Of a DNA stretch of 64,000 bases, positions 1 to 8,900 are shown piece by piece. This DNA comes from Thiospirochaeta perfilievii (GTDB taxonomy: Bacteria > Spirochaetota > Spirochaetia > DSM-2461): positions 434,001 through 498,000 of the forward strand of contig NZ_CP035807.1 of the NCBI RefSeq assembly GCF_008329945.1, given 5' to 3'. The translations under genes and the position numbers were made by a program. The notes under the pieces are model-generated. The model did no database searches. It was not told where the DNA came from and was given only the letters and a program-made list of their open reading frames with translations. The stretch's first letter is position 1, and the number at the start of each line of letters is the position of its first letter.

Positions 1-438
1 CCTAAGGGATAATAAAACACCTTCAACAAAACTTGTTGCTCCATCGTACATTGATGCATTTGAGTAATCCATACCAAGGTATTTTGAGATATATGTCTGA
101 TACTCAAATACAGCCTGAAGTGTTCCCTGGGATATCTCTGGTTGGTAGGGGGTATAAGATGTTAAAAACTCTGATCTAGAAGTTAAATAGTTAATAATAT
201 TTGGTATATAGTGACTATAACTTCCCCCTCCTAAAAATGATTTTCTACTATAATTCTTATCACTTACTTGTGTAAAATAATCAGTTAAATCCCACTCTGT
301 TAAGCCATTGGCTATATTTAACTGATCCTTTAAAATTAGATCTTCTGGTATTGAAGAAAACAGTTCCGATATAGATTCTAACCCCAATGTTTTAAGCATA
401 TCCTCTACATCGTTTTTAGAATGGGGTAGATATCTCAC
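1..438 (-). CDS. gcvPA: Glycine dehydrogenase (decarboxylating) subunit 1, N-terminal part, cut by window edge
   Basis: The 146 codons visible read as the start of the alpha subunit of the split P-protein of the glycine cleavage system, the PLP enzyme that decarboxylates glycine and passes aminomethyl to lipoyl-GcvH. Family-typical stretches are RYLPHS at the N-terminus, the GGGSYSHYIP loop, TPYQPEISQG and the YDGATS segment near the edge. The start is a GTG whose GTGA overlaps the gcvH stop by four bases, so translation is probably coupled. The gene runs off the left edge. A separate gcvPB is expected beyond it but cannot be seen. Confidence 0.93.
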   Translation of the reverse strand, partial: MRYLPHSKNDVEDMLKTLGLESISELFSSIPEDLILKDQLNIANGLTEWDLTDYFTQVSDKNYSRKSFLGGGSYSHYIPNIINYLTSRSEFLTSYTPYQPEISQGTLQAVFEYQTYISKYLGMDYSNASMYDGATSFVEGVLLSLR

Positions 439-821
439 ACACTCCCCTCCGCAAGCTCTTTAGCTTTAGAGGCTGATAAAAGATCATCAAAATCATTAGG
501 ATTTTCAGCTTCAATCTTAACTATCCATGAGTTATACGGGTCACTATTAATAAGTTCTGGATTATCCTCTAATAGGGGATTTATCTCTATAACTTCACCA
601 TCAAAGGGCATATTTATCTCAGATACAGCTTTTGAAGACTCAAGTTCTCCTAAAGCACCATCTTTTTCAATTTTATCCCCAACTTCTGGAAAGTCAACAT
701 ATACAATATCCCCTAATTGATTTTGTGCAAAATCGGAAATACCTACTATAAAAATATCACCCTCTTTTTTAATCCACTCATGACTAATTGCATACTTTAA
801 CTCATCTGGGTAACTACTCAT
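435..821 (-). CDS. gcvH: Glycine cleavage system H protein
   Basis: This is the 128-residue lipoyl carrier protein that shuttles the aminomethyl group between the P, T and L proteins in the cytoplasm. The lipoylation site is in ELESSKAVSEI, with Lys64 as the modified residue. The N-terminal HEWI and GISDFAQ segments are typical of GcvH, and the length is normal for the family. It overlaps the end of gcvT by 8 bases and the start of gcvPA by 4, so gcvT-gcvH-gcvPA is one translationally coupled unit read leftward. Confidence 0.96.
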   Translation of the reverse strand: MSSYPDELKYAISHEWIKKEGDIFIVGISDFAQNQLGDIVYVDFPEVGDKIEKDGALGELESSKAVSEINMPFDGEVIEINPLLEDNPELINSDPYNSWIVKIEAENPNDFDDLLSASKAKELAEGSV

Positions 822-1959
822 ACTCTCTCCTAATTCGATTTATTGACAATCTAGCGGTTCTATTTGGTCTTATATTTTTGACTATTTGAACTTTCAACTC
901 TCTTTTTCCATCATTTAATATAACAATATCCCCATACTCTAAAGGTATATTTACTCTTATAAAACCTGAAACAAGCCCCTTCACACTATAATCCCTAGGT
1001 AAGTTGTCTGAAGTAATAGATAGAATCTCTTCATCAATCCTAGTAATGGAGACCTCTGTAACACATGTCAAAACCCTCCCAATAATACTTTTGTTAAATA
1101 GAACATCACCCTTTGTCGATTCGTGTAATTTTCTAACATCGTACCCGACATAGGAGTAGGTATAAAAAGGTGAGTTTAAAAATCTATTTTCTACACAAAA
1201 ATCCCATGGGGTATTACCAAAAGGCCACGGACCAATATCCTGATGGGAAAGGGGCAACCCAGCTCCTGTTCGTAGAGAGTCTCTAGATGCTAAACCACAG
1301 GGTGTAATACCCAAATCTGAACCAAGTTCTAATAAGGTATCCCAAAGTTTTGGAGCTTTATCACTCTCCACATATAATTCAAACCCAAACTCACCTGTAT
1401 ATCCAGACCTTGAGATAAGGATATTTCCATTATCAAATGAACCTTTAAATGTAAAGTATCCAAAGTTATTAAATAGTTCTTCCCCCATATAATTCTCTAA
1501 TAGTTTAAGGGATTTGGGCCCTTGCACATCAATTTTTGCTAAACGATGGCTATAATTAACTATTTTGCATCTATATAGGTCAAATGATTTTAGATGGTTA
1601 ATTACTATTTCATCCATACCACAATTAACTATTACAAAAAACTTATTTTCTGAGAATTTATATATAACAGAGTCATCTATAACAAAATTTTTATCATCAA
1701 GGAAAAGCCCATAAATTAGGTGATTAACTTTTAAATGATCCAAAACCCTAGAAAATGATAAATCTAATAATTCTGAAACTTCACCACCTTCTATTGTAAA
1801 AAAAGACATGTGGCTAGTATCAAAAATTCCCACATCCTTTAGAACTGATAGATGTTCATTTTTTGCAGATTTGTACCATAAAGGCATGTTATATCCATTA
1901 AAACTAGCCATTTTTCCATTAAGACTCTTATGTTTATTAATTAATACAGTCTCTTTCAT
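814..1959 (-). CDS. gcvT: Aminomethyltransferase (glycine cleavage T protein)
   Basis: This 381-residue protein releases ammonia from aminomethyl-lipoyl-GcvH and transfers the C1 unit to tetrahydrofolate. Supporting motifs are NGYNMPLWY near the N-terminus, the DTSHMSFF segment, the folate-pocket region RSGYTGEFGFELY and the GLASRDSLR segment. A longer reading from 1983 is possible. I prefer the ATG at 1959 because it makes an ATGA overlap with the stop of the upstream regulator and the protein then begins MKETVL as GcvT usually does. The C-terminal barrel domain is complete. It is co-transcribed with gcvH. Confidence 0.95.
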   Translation of the reverse strand: MKETVLINKHKSLNGKMASFNGYNMPLWYKSAKNEHLSVLKDVGIFDTSHMSFFTIEGGEVSELLDLSFSRVLDHLKVNHLIYGLFLDDKNFVIDDSVIYKFSENKFFVIVNCGMDEIVINHLKSFDLYRCKIVNYSHRLAKIDVQGPKSLKLLENYMGEELFNNFGYFTFKGSFDNGNILISRSGYTGEFGFELYVESDKAPKLWDTLLELGSDLGITPCGLASRDSLRTGAGLPLSHQDIGPWPFGNTPWDFCVENRFLNSPFYTYSYVGYDVRKLHESTKGDVLFNKSIIGRVLTCVTEVSITRIDEEILSITSDNLPRDYSVKGLVSGFIRVNIPLEYGDIVILNDGKRELKVQIVKNIRPNRTARLSINRIRREYE

Positions 1960-2414
1960 TTTATTTCCTGTAGTGCTGAACATGGAATTTTAGTATTAAA
2001 CTCTTTATAAACTACAAATGTTTCAACTCCCAAGATATCACTAATTAAATTCATCTCTTTTAAATAAAAATCTGCTAAAGAATAGGAATCACTTAATAAG
2101 ACAGTAGCCATTAGATCAAAACGTCCAGTTACTACTAAAACATTTAAGACACTAGGTAGATTACTAATCTCCTCCCCCTTTCCTACTAAATCCATAGTAG
2201 ATAGCTTAATACCTATTTGAACCATACTATAACCAGGAAGAGCCTCTAGATCTACTTGTCCCCTTATTTCTAATACTCCTGATTCAATAAGTGAGTTAAC
2301 CCTATTTCGAACAGTTCCCTCTGAAAGATTTAAATTATCAGCAATTTTCTGAAAGGACTCTCGACCATCTTTAAGGTTTTGTAATATTTTAAATGAAGTA
2401 TCATCTATATCCAT
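1956..2414 (-). CDS. Lrp/AsnC family transcriptional regulator
   Basis: This 152-residue protein has an N-terminal winged helix-turn-helix (about residues 5-55, with the LNLSEGTVRNRVNSL recognition segment) and a C-terminal ligand-binding RAM domain (about 65-145, with VTGRFDLMATV). Lrp/AsnC proteins sense amino acids. As the first gene of a gcv operon, with its stop overlapping gcvT by four bases, it probably responds to glycine or a related amino acid and controls this operon. That role is inferred from position. The ATG has no clear ribosome binding site but lies 7 bases after a TATAAT box. Confidence 0.9.
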   Translation of the reverse strand: MDIDDTSFKILQNLKDGRESFQKIADNLNLSEGTVRNRVNSLIESGVLEIRGQVDLEALPGYSMVQIGIKLSTMDLVGKGEEISNLPSVLNVLVVTGRFDLMATVLLSDSYSLADFYLKEMNLISDILGVETFVVYKEFNTKIPCSALQEIK

Positions 2415-2531
2415 ATCTTAAATTATACACAATATTTTTAGTAAAACCAGCAAAATAAGCTGTTTAAATCAAAAATATCCTTAAAAACATCAGCTATTCT
2501 AAAAAAAATAGTTAAAGGATATAATTATAAA
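2415..2531. promoter_or_regulatory. Divergent promoter region, lrp-gcv / M20 peptidase, both apparently leaderless
   Basis: On the minus strand a perfect TATAAT (2422-2427) ends 7 bases before the lrp ATG. On the plus strand a perfect TATAAT (2520-2525) ends 6 bases before the M20 peptidase ATG. In that arrangement transcription would start at or next to the ATG. Neither gene has a well-placed Shine-Dalgarno, although AAAGGA lies 12 bases before the second start. No glycine-riboswitch-like structure is evident here. Minus-35 boxes are poor. Confidence 0.5.
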
Positions 2532-3635
2532 ATGAGAGAAAAATTAATTAAGCTGACAAAAGAACTTATAAACACTAACAGTGTAAGTTCTAATTCAAAT
2601 AAGTCTATTATTGAAATATTCACGAGACTATTTAAAATTAACAATTTTGATATAGAAGAGATAAACTATTTAGATGATAATGGTGAAAAAAAATATAACC
2701 TTGTAGCAAGAAAAGGACATAAAAGTGGAGGGCTGGCTTTTTTAATACACTCAGATACTGTACCACTAGCTAATAATTCCCAACTAAACCCCTATATAGA
2801 AGATGGAAAATTATTTGGACGAGGGGCTTGCGATATGAAGGGACCTGCTGCGGCTTCTATCTTAGCAGGAATAGAAGAAGACAATCTAAACTATTCACTT
2901 ACATATATTATTACAGCAGATGAAGAGATTGGCTGTTTTGGTGCTGATTTTGTTGTAAAAAACTCTAAACTATTAAAAGAGTTTCCACCTAAGTGGGGTA
3001 TAGCCACCGAACCTACAGAGTTAGTACCTATATATGCTCATAAAGGATTATGTAGTATATCAGTGGAGGCTGATGGGATTGCAGCACACTCAAGTACTTC
3101 TATGGGAGAGAGTGCCAATTTTAAAATGATTCCATTTTTATATTATATCTCTAAACTTAAAGAAAAGTACAAAAATGATAAATCATATCAAAATATGGAG
3201 TTTAATCCTCCAACAAATACTCTAAACCTTACAATTAGCGATTTAAACTGTGCACCTAATGTTACACCAGCAAAGAGTATATGTAAGATCTGTTTTAGAA
3301 CTATGCCCCAGAGTAAAACTGATGAAATTATAACTGATATTAAAAATAAAGCGGCAGAACTTGGACTAAGTTTTAGTTATCTATTATTAGATTCAATACA
3401 TAGTGACCCAGAGTCAATTTTTGTTAAAACCTGTAAGAAGTTAACGAACAGAGAGCCTAGTACAGTCGCATACTTAACTGACGCTTGTCACTTTTCAAAA
3501 ATTCTAACACCTATTGTTTTAGGTCCTGGTTCTATAAAGAGAGCCCATACAAAGGGTGAGTATATAGAGGTTGATGAACTATATACGGGATATAAATTAT
3601 ACCGAAAAATATTAAGAGAACTAAGCAGGATTTAA
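2532..3635 (+). CDS. M20 family metallopeptidase (ArgE/DapE-like deacylase)
   Basis: This 367-residue protein is of the acetylornithine deacetylase / succinyl-diaminopimelate desuccinylase group, di-zinc hydrolases that cleave N-acyl amino acids or peptides. The metal and catalytic motifs are in order: LIHSDTVP (about residue 75), GRGACDMKG (about 97) and TADEEIGCFGA (about 130). A dimerisation domain follows (about 170-280) and RAHTKGE lies near the end with the last histidine. Which substrate is used cannot be told. It abuts the next permease gene without a gap, and a shared transcript is likely. Confidence 0.88.
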   Translation: MREKLIKLTKELINTNSVSSNSNKSIIEIFTRLFKINNFDIEEINYLDDNGEKKYNLVARKGHKSGGLAFLIHSDTVPLANNSQLNPYIEDGKLFGRGACDMKGPAAASILAGIEEDNLNYSLTYIITADEEIGCFGADFVVKNSKLLKEFPPKWGIATEPTELVPIYAHKGLCSISVEADGIAAHSSTSMGESANFKMIPFLYYISKLKEKYKNDKSYQNMEFNPPTNTLNLTISDLNCAPNVTPAKSICKICFRTMPQSKTDEIITDIKNKAAELGLSFSYLLLDSIHSDPESIFVKTCKKLTNREPSTVAYLTDACHFSKILTPIVLGPGSIKRAHTKGEYIEVDELYTGYKLYRKILRELSRI

Positions 3636-4388
3636 ATGGATTTTTACATAATTTCAATTTTAACAATTGTAGGATTTATAGCGGGCTTTATAGACAGTAT
3701 CGCAGGAGGTGGTGGATTAATAGCTCTTCCAGCATATCTTTTAGCCGGGGTTCCCCCTCAAGTAGCCCTTGGAACAAATAAGTTTCAAGGAACTCTAGGA
3801 ACATCCGTTGCAACAATCAATTTTATTCGTAATGGAAAGGTTTCTGTTAAAATTGTTTTATCTGGTATATTTTTTGCTCTATCTGGAGCCTTTATAGGTT
3901 CTAAATTAATTCTAACCCTTGATGTTGAAGTTGTTGGAAGAGTTATTATTTTTTTACTTCCATTGGGGATTTTTGCGACTCTATACCCTAGACAGGGAGT
4001 TATGCCTTTTAAACAGTTAGGTCCTAGGGATTATCTGTTAACAATTCCTATAATTTGCCTTTCTATAGGTTTTTATGATGGTTTTTTTGGTCCTGGGACC
4101 GGTTCATTTCTAACTTTAGCCTTTTATACCTTCTTAAAACTAAACTTTGTAGAAGCCAATGCTAATGCTAAGGTATTTAATCTAATGTCAAATTTAGGGG
4201 CATTAATTTCTTTTCTTATTGGTGGAAAAGTTCTTTTTATTTTAGCTATACCAATGGCACTATCAAATATGGTTGGGAATTTTGTAGGTTCTCACTTGGT
4301 ATTAAAACAAGGTGAAAAAGTAATTAAGTTTTTTTTAATTATTATACTAATTATATTGATAATTACACTAGCCATTAAGTATTTTTAA
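3636..4388 (+). CDS. TSUP (TauE/SafE) family membrane permease
   Basis: This 250-residue hydrophobic protein has about eight predicted membrane segments and two family repeats, the first starting FIAGFIDSIAGGGGLIALPA and the second around GFYDGFFGPGTGSF. The paired glycine-rich GGG and GPGTG motifs are the hallmark of TauE/SafE anion exporters (sulfite, sulfoacetate and similar small organic or sulfur anions). The start codon follows the M20 stop directly, and the AGGA ribosome site lies inside the end of that gene. The two may handle one acylated metabolite, but this is only inferred from coupling. Confidence 0.9.
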   Translation: MDFYIISILTIVGFIAGFIDSIAGGGGLIALPAYLLAGVPPQVALGTNKFQGTLGTSVATINFIRNGKVSVKIVLSGIFFALSGAFIGSKLILTLDVEVVGRVIIFLLPLGIFATLYPRQGVMPFKQLGPRDYLLTIPIICLSIGFYDGFFGPGTGSFLTLAFYTFLKLNFVEANANAKVFNLMSNLGALISFLIGGKVLFILAIPMALSNMVGNFVGSHLVLKQGEKVIKFFLIIILIILIITLAIKYF

Positions 4389-4495
4389 TTTGTATTTTAT
4401 TTAAGAATTAAATTAAATAACATTTAAATTGAATGATGGAATCTTCATAAATTTATTGGGGTTGAAATTACGGAATATAGATTCTCTAAATAGAA

Positions 4496-4515
4496 ACCTC
4501 CAGTTTCCTGGAGGT
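4496..4515 (-). terminator. Hairpin downstream of the electron-transfer operon
   Basis: An eight-base-pair stem ACCTCCAG/CTGGAGGT with a TTTC loop lies just past the stop of the last minus-strand gene. On the minus strand it is followed by a short T-rich stretch. It probably ends the 9920-4525 operon and may also stop readthrough from the TSUP gene. Confidence 0.6.
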
Positions 4516-4524
4516 ATTAAAAAA

Positions 4525-5058
4525 TTATTTTACAGATTTGTTTCCAACTAATTTAGCTGTTTCATCCATTGTAAATGCATCTAATTGAGCTTGAGTAGAA
4601 AAGTAAATATCACCTTCAACTGTTGAAGATTTATCTAAAGAAAAACCATCAGCCTCTACGTAAATATCACCTTTAAAAGTACCACCTGTGATTCTAAAGT
4701 TAGGACTTTTAACAATCATTTTTGGTGCAGTTACAGTGTACTGCTCAGTAATTACACGATTTTCATCTTGAGTATAAAGTGCTAACTTTCTATCAACTAC
4801 ATCTCTGTTAGTAAATTCACCCTCAACAACTAGAGTTTCGTTAACTACTACATCGTTTAATGTTGCTGCTAACCAAGCTCCATCTGCAGATACAGCTTTT
4901 AATAAAGCTTCGCCATTGTCAACAATAGATGCTGTTGTAACAACATCAGCTTCTTTTACTTCCGCAACAACTTTAGCTTCTTCAGCTTTTTTAGAACAAC
5001 CTGTGAATGCTAATGATACAACTGCAATAGCAACCATTAAAAAAATGTTTTTTTTCAT
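4525..5058 (-). CDS. Lipoprotein with beta-helix-like tail, last gene of the electron-transfer operon
   Basis: This 177-residue protein has a lipoprotein signal ending LAFTGC, so Cys21 would be lipidated. After an alanine/lysine-rich linker come alternating short strands, including TVTAPKMIVKSPNFRITGG, FKGDIYVEADG and VEGDIYFSTQA. This pattern resembles a small right-handed beta-helix. A good ribosome site (AAGGAGAG) precedes it. It sits 43 bases after the prenyltransferase gene. In the comparable Listeria locus the lipoprotein (PplA) carries FMN on a threonine, but I see no obvious S/T-G-A-T flavinylation motif here, so it is not a PplA equivalent by sequence. Function unknown. Confidence 0.8.
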   Translation of the reverse strand: MKKNIFLMVAIAVVSLAFTGCSKKAEEAKVVAEVKEADVVTTASIVDNGEALLKAVSADGAWLAATLNDVVVNETLVVEGEFTNRDVVDRKLALYTQDENRVITEQYTVTAPKMIVKSPNFRITGGTFKGDIYVEADGFSLDKSSTVEGDIYFSTQAQLDAFTMDETAKLVGNKSVK

Positions 5059-5101
5059 TTCTCTCTCCTTAATATAATAAGTATATCTCTATACTAATTT
5101 T

Positions 5102-6046
5102 CTAAACAAAAAAGCTGATAATAAATGAACCAGCCCATAAAACTCCAAAAACTAAGAGGTTTTTAACTGCTACGATAAAGGTTTCAGCCTTGATTTGAAC
5201 ACTTAAAAAAACTTTTATGTTTTTATATATTGGAATTGCTGCAATTAAAACCAGATAATTTTCAACTGGTAATATTTTAAAAACAACCCCTATAATTACA
5301 ACTATAAATGGTAAAATATTTAATAATACATATATCAATAGAGAGTTTTTTTTACCTATATAATATGGTAATGTATATCTCCTATTAATCACATCATCAT
5401 CTAAGTCACAAATATTATTTGCCAACATGATATTAGATATTAAAAATATAAGAGGCAGCGATATAAAAAATATAGATAACATCTCTTCTAAATTTACATT
5501 TAAGCTTAACATTAAACTACTTAAATCAGCGCTAATAATATTAGTATCAAAGACCTGTATATAAACCGTAAGAAAGAGTATTAATCCTCCCATTACAACA
5601 CCAGAGAATAACTCTCCAAAGGGTGTTCTTGAAATAGGGATAGGACCATATGAGTAAGTTACACCTATGGCAAAACTTAAAATCCCTACAAATAGAACAA
5701 CCAGATCAGTAATTAAAAAGAGGATTATCCCTAAAAAAGAACCAAGAATAAGCAGTGTAATTATTGTTACTAACGCTGCTTTTTCACTAATACCATCTCT
5801 AACCATTGCATTGTGGATTTCATAGTTGTAGCCATCCTTCTTAATAGCTTTTTTATAATCCATAAAATTATTTATAGCTGTAGTAGCTAAGTCAATACAT
5901 AACAGACTAACAAAAAATATTAAAAAAACTAAGATATCAAATCTACCGTATCGATGAAGTGTAAACAGCGTTCCAATAAGTAGTGGAAACAGACTTGCTA
6001 CTTTAGTTTGTATCTCTACAAGTTTAAAAAATGATTTTAAATTCAT
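5102..6046 (-). CDS. menA: UbiA/MenA-type prenyltransferase (demethylmenaquinone synthesis)
   Basis: This 314-residue polytopic membrane enzyme would attach a polyprenyl tail to 1,4-dihydroxy-2-naphthoate. The first UbiA motif is NNFMDYKKAIKKDG (about residue 60) and the second Asp-rich motif is NNICDLDDDVINRR (about 210). About eight hydrophobic segments surround them. It lies 8 bases after the polyprenyl synthase gene, in one operon with NDH-2 and ApbE. No other menaquinone genes are nearby, so this may be a dedicated second copy (DmkA-like) making a separate quinone for this pathway. The gene symbol is by family, not by proven function. Confidence 0.86.
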   Translation of the reverse strand: MNLKSFFKLVEIQTKVASLFPLLIGTLFTLHRYGRFDILVFLIFFVSLLCIDLATTAINNFMDYKKAIKKDGYNYEIHNAMVRDGISEKAALVTIITLLILGSFLGIILFLITDLVVLFVGILSFAIGVTYSYGPIPISRTPFGELFSGVVMGGLILFLTVYIQVFDTNIISADLSSLMLSLNVNLEEMLSIFFISLPLIFLISNIMLANNICDLDDDVINRRYTLPYYIGKKNSLLIYVLLNILPFIVVIIGVVFKILPVENYLVLIAAIPIYKNIKVFLSVQIKAETFIVAVKNLLVFGVLWAGSFIISFFV

Positions 6047-6054
6047 TAAAACTC

Positions 6055-7035
6055 CTATTTAACCCTATCTATAAGCCTTGGCAAAAGCTCCATAAGAAGG
6101 TCATAACCACTATTTTTTGGAAGCCTATTAATAACTTGTAATGCTCTATCATGATACCTAATGGCTAAATTTCTACACTTCTCTATAGCACCTGATTTTT
6201 TTATTAGTAAAATTACTTGTTGTATATTATTCTCGTCTATACCACAACTAAATATCTCTCTAATTGAATCTTTATACTCAGATTCATCATTTAGTGCAAA
6301 TATCACAGGAAGACAGTAGTAACCCTTTAAAATATCAGATCTTAAATCCTTACCTACCTCTTCCTCGTCACCTATAAAATCTAGTAAATCATCAACTATT
6401 TGGAAAGCCATCCCTAGTTGATAACCAGCATGTGCTAACCGTTTTATTGTTTTATCATCAGCTTTTGTTATATAAGATCCAGCACTTAAAGAGATAGCAA
6501 AAAGTGCTGCTGTTTTACCAGAAACAACTCTTAAGTATCCAAAAAGAGAGGTATTCATATTATACCTATTTTTAAACTGTAAAATCTCTCCAATACAAAT
6601 TCTACTAACAACTTTTGCTAGGGCAATAGCCAACTCTTTTGGGACGTTAAGCTCTGTTAATAGTAAAAAACATTTACTTAATAGATAGTCCCCCATATAA
6701 ATAGCATACTCCTTAGAGTATTTAGACTGAATAGACTCTTTACCTCTACGCAGTTTTGCTTCATCTATAACATCATCGTGGAGTAGCGTTGCTACATGTA
6801 GGGTTTCAATTGCTGTTGCAATATCAACTAAATCATCACCCTTTTTTTTGTATAATTTACCAAACCTGCTACCTATCAATAATAAAATGGGGCGTAACAT
6901 CTTACCCCCATCCTCTAATAAATAATCCAAAGATTCATTAAAGTAGTTATTACCACTTTTCAAATCTTTTTGTAACTTATCTTTAATAGCATTAAGTTGG
7001 TTATTTAGGGTTTTATCCTCAAACCAATCTAACAT
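6055..7035 (-). CDS. Long-chain trans-polyprenyl diphosphate synthase
   Basis: This 326-residue all-alpha isoprenyl synthase makes the C35-C45 tail for menaquinone from IPP. The first Asp-rich motif is LLHDDVIDEAKLRRG and the second is QIVDDLLDFIGDEEEVGKD. The small residues before the first motif agree with a long-chain enzyme. It lies between ndh and menA with gaps of 12 and 8 bases, giving a tail synthase plus prenyltransferase pair as in the dmkB/dmkA arrangement of Listeria. Equivalent names in other species would be hepT or ispB. I cannot judge the chain length. Confidence 0.92.
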   Translation of the reverse strand: MLDWFEDKTLNNQLNAIKDKLQKDLKSGNNYFNESLDYLLEDGGKMLRPILLLIGSRFGKLYKKKGDDLVDIATAIETLHVATLLHDDVIDEAKLRRGKESIQSKYSKEYAIYMGDYLLSKCFLLLTELNVPKELAIALAKVVSRICIGEILQFKNRYNMNTSLFGYLRVVSGKTAALFAISLSAGSYITKADDKTIKRLAHAGYQLGMAFQIVDDLLDFIGDEEEVGKDLRSDILKGYYCLPVIFALNDESEYKDSIREIFSCGIDENNIQQVILLIKKSGAIEKCRNLAIRYHDRALQVINRLPKNSGYDLLMELLPRLIDRVK

Positions 7036-7047
7036 AGAACCTCATTT

Positions 7048-8883
7048 TTATAAGTCAGTAAATAAATACCATTTTTTAACAAACTTAAGTTTTCTCCATC
7101 TTTTATTTAGGAATGGAAGAACATAATAATCTAAACCAAATGTTGAACCACTACCACCTATCATAGCAATACCACCAGCGATAAACCATAACATCTCAAA
7201 CGGAGCCATTCCTGAAGCCCAAATCATAATTCCCATAACTACCGAAATAATTGATGCTAAAGCTGTAAAAAGTCCACCTAAAAGACATAAACCAACAACA
7301 ATCTCTGCTAGAACCATTCCTGTTTGGAATATAACAGCCATAAATGTAAATTCACCAGTAGAAGTATAGAATATCAAGTTCATTGACCAATCAACAATAC
7401 TAGTAATAAATTCTGGTACAGCTAAGGCTTTTACAGCTTCTGTTGCAGCTTCTGAAGTAGCACCAGTTACATCAACCTTTGAGGCTAACAGAAAAATATA
7501 AGTTGGATCAGCAACTATTTTTATTAACTTCTCAATACCCTCATATAACCACATTCCACCTAAAAACATTCTAAATGGAACTAACCAAAAATTCGGTGAT
7601 CGTTTAGCAAAATGTCCACCAAGAAAGCTTCTTCTATCTTCAACATGGAAAAATTCATACATCCAGTATTTCCACAACTTATGGAATCCAGCAACCTCAA
7701 CAAAGTAGATAAAGTTGACAAAATGTTTAATAAACATAGCTAAGAAACCAGAAAATACAAACTCTCTTTTAGTTGTATTAATCTGAGCAACTCCATATTT
7801 ACCACCAATACTAACCATGGCACCATGAAATGCAGGTTTATATGATTTCAACTCTTTTTCTTTAATTGTTGCTTCAATATTATTTGCAACTGTTGCAGAG
7901 GAGTGTTCTGCATTTTCAACCATCTGTGGAACAGGTTTATCACTACCCTCTGGGATATAAAATATATTATCACCTACAACAAAAACATCTTCTTTGTTTT
8001 TTGCCCGTAAAAACTCATCAGTTTGAACACGATTTCTAGCCAGGATCTCAAGATTATCATCTTCTATAGAACCAATAATATCTGAACCTTCAACACCTGC
8101 TGCCCATATTACAGTATTAGTTTCGATTTTACCCTTTCCGTCTATTTCAATACAGTCTTTAGTAACATCTTTGACACCAGAATTAAGCATGATTTCAACA
8201 TTCATCTTTTCAAGTCGTTTAGTTGTTTTATCAATAAGTTTAGGGTGGAAATTTGGAAGAACTTTTGGAAGTAAATCTGCAACTATCATTCTAACCTCAT
8301 TCTCTGAAATATTAAATGTATGACAAAGTCTCTCTCGCCACTCAGCTAATTCACCAATCATTTCGATTCCAGTAAATCCACAACCAATTACAACAAAAGT
8401 TAATAGTCTTTTCCTAATAAAAGGGTCTGTTTCTACACTAGCTTTTCCAAAAACTTCCCACATATGGTGTTTAATTTTTACAGCATCTTCATAGGACCAT
8501 AGAGGGAAAGCGTGCTCTTCTGCACCTTTATTACCCCAGAAAGTAGGTTTTGAACCAGTACCTAATACTAAATAGTCATATTTTGTACATGTAACACGGC
8601 CCTCAAGAACTTTCTTATCAAAATCAATTGAATGGATATCATCTAAAATTACATCAACGTTTCTACCTGCAAATATCTTATCGAAGTTTATTCTAACCCC
8701 ATCCTCAGGTATTCTTCCTGCTGCAACCTCATGTAGCTCTGTTAGCATAGTATGATAAGTATTTTTATCAATTAAAGTAATTTTAACTTCTTCACTCTTC
8801 TTAAATTTTTTCGCTAGCTTTTTAGCGGTGAGTACACCTCCGTAACCACCACCTAGGACTACAATATGTTTTGCTTTATCCAT
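7048..8883 (-). CDS. ndh: Type II NADH dehydrogenase with C-terminal membrane (DoxX-like) domain
   Basis: This 611-residue protein is a two-domain flavoenzyme. The FAD-binding site GGGYGGVLTAKKLA is at about residues 11-24, the NAD site VIGCGFTGIEMIGELAEW at about 170, and the FAD-closing VFVVGDNIF near 300. After about residue 420 it carries four hydrophobic helices resembling DoxX, where ordinary NDH-2 has only about 400 residues and an amphipathic tail. It would pass electrons from NADH to quinone without pumping protons. The membrane extension, with the quinone genes and ApbE beside it, is the same combination seen in Ndh2 of the Listeria extracellular electron transfer locus. Confidence 0.9.
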   Translation of the reverse strand: MDKAKHIVVLGGGYGGVLTAKKLAKKFKKSEEVKITLIDKNTYHTMLTELHEVAAGRIPEDGVRINFDKIFAGRNVDVILDDIHSIDFDKKVLEGRVTCTKYDYLVLGTGSKPTFWGNKGAEEHAFPLWSYEDAVKIKHHMWEVFGKASVETDPFIRKRLLTFVVIGCGFTGIEMIGELAEWRERLCHTFNISENEVRMIVADLLPKVLPNFHPKLIDKTTKRLEKMNVEIMLNSGVKDVTKDCIEIDGKGKIETNTVIWAAGVEGSDIIGSIEDDNLEILARNRVQTDEFLRAKNKEDVFVVGDNIFYIPEGSDKPVPQMVENAEHSSATVANNIEATIKEKELKSYKPAFHGAMVSIGGKYGVAQINTTKREFVFSGFLAMFIKHFVNFIYFVEVAGFHKLWKYWMYEFFHVEDRRSFLGGHFAKRSPNFWLVPFRMFLGGMWLYEGIEKLIKIVADPTYIFLLASKVDVTGATSEAATEAVKALAVPEFITSIVDWSMNLIFYTSTGEFTFMAVIFQTGMVLAEIVVGLCLLGGLFTALASIISVVMGIMIWASGMAPFEMLWFIAGGIAMIGGSGSTFGLDYYVLPFLNKRWRKLKFVKKWYLFTDL

Positions 8884-8900
8884 TTTGACTTCTCCCTTTA

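Noticed and set aside
4525-5058. Calling the last lipoprotein of the electron-transfer operon a flavinylated PplA
   Set aside because: No FMN-binding domain or S/T-G-A-T type motif can be seen in its 177 residues.
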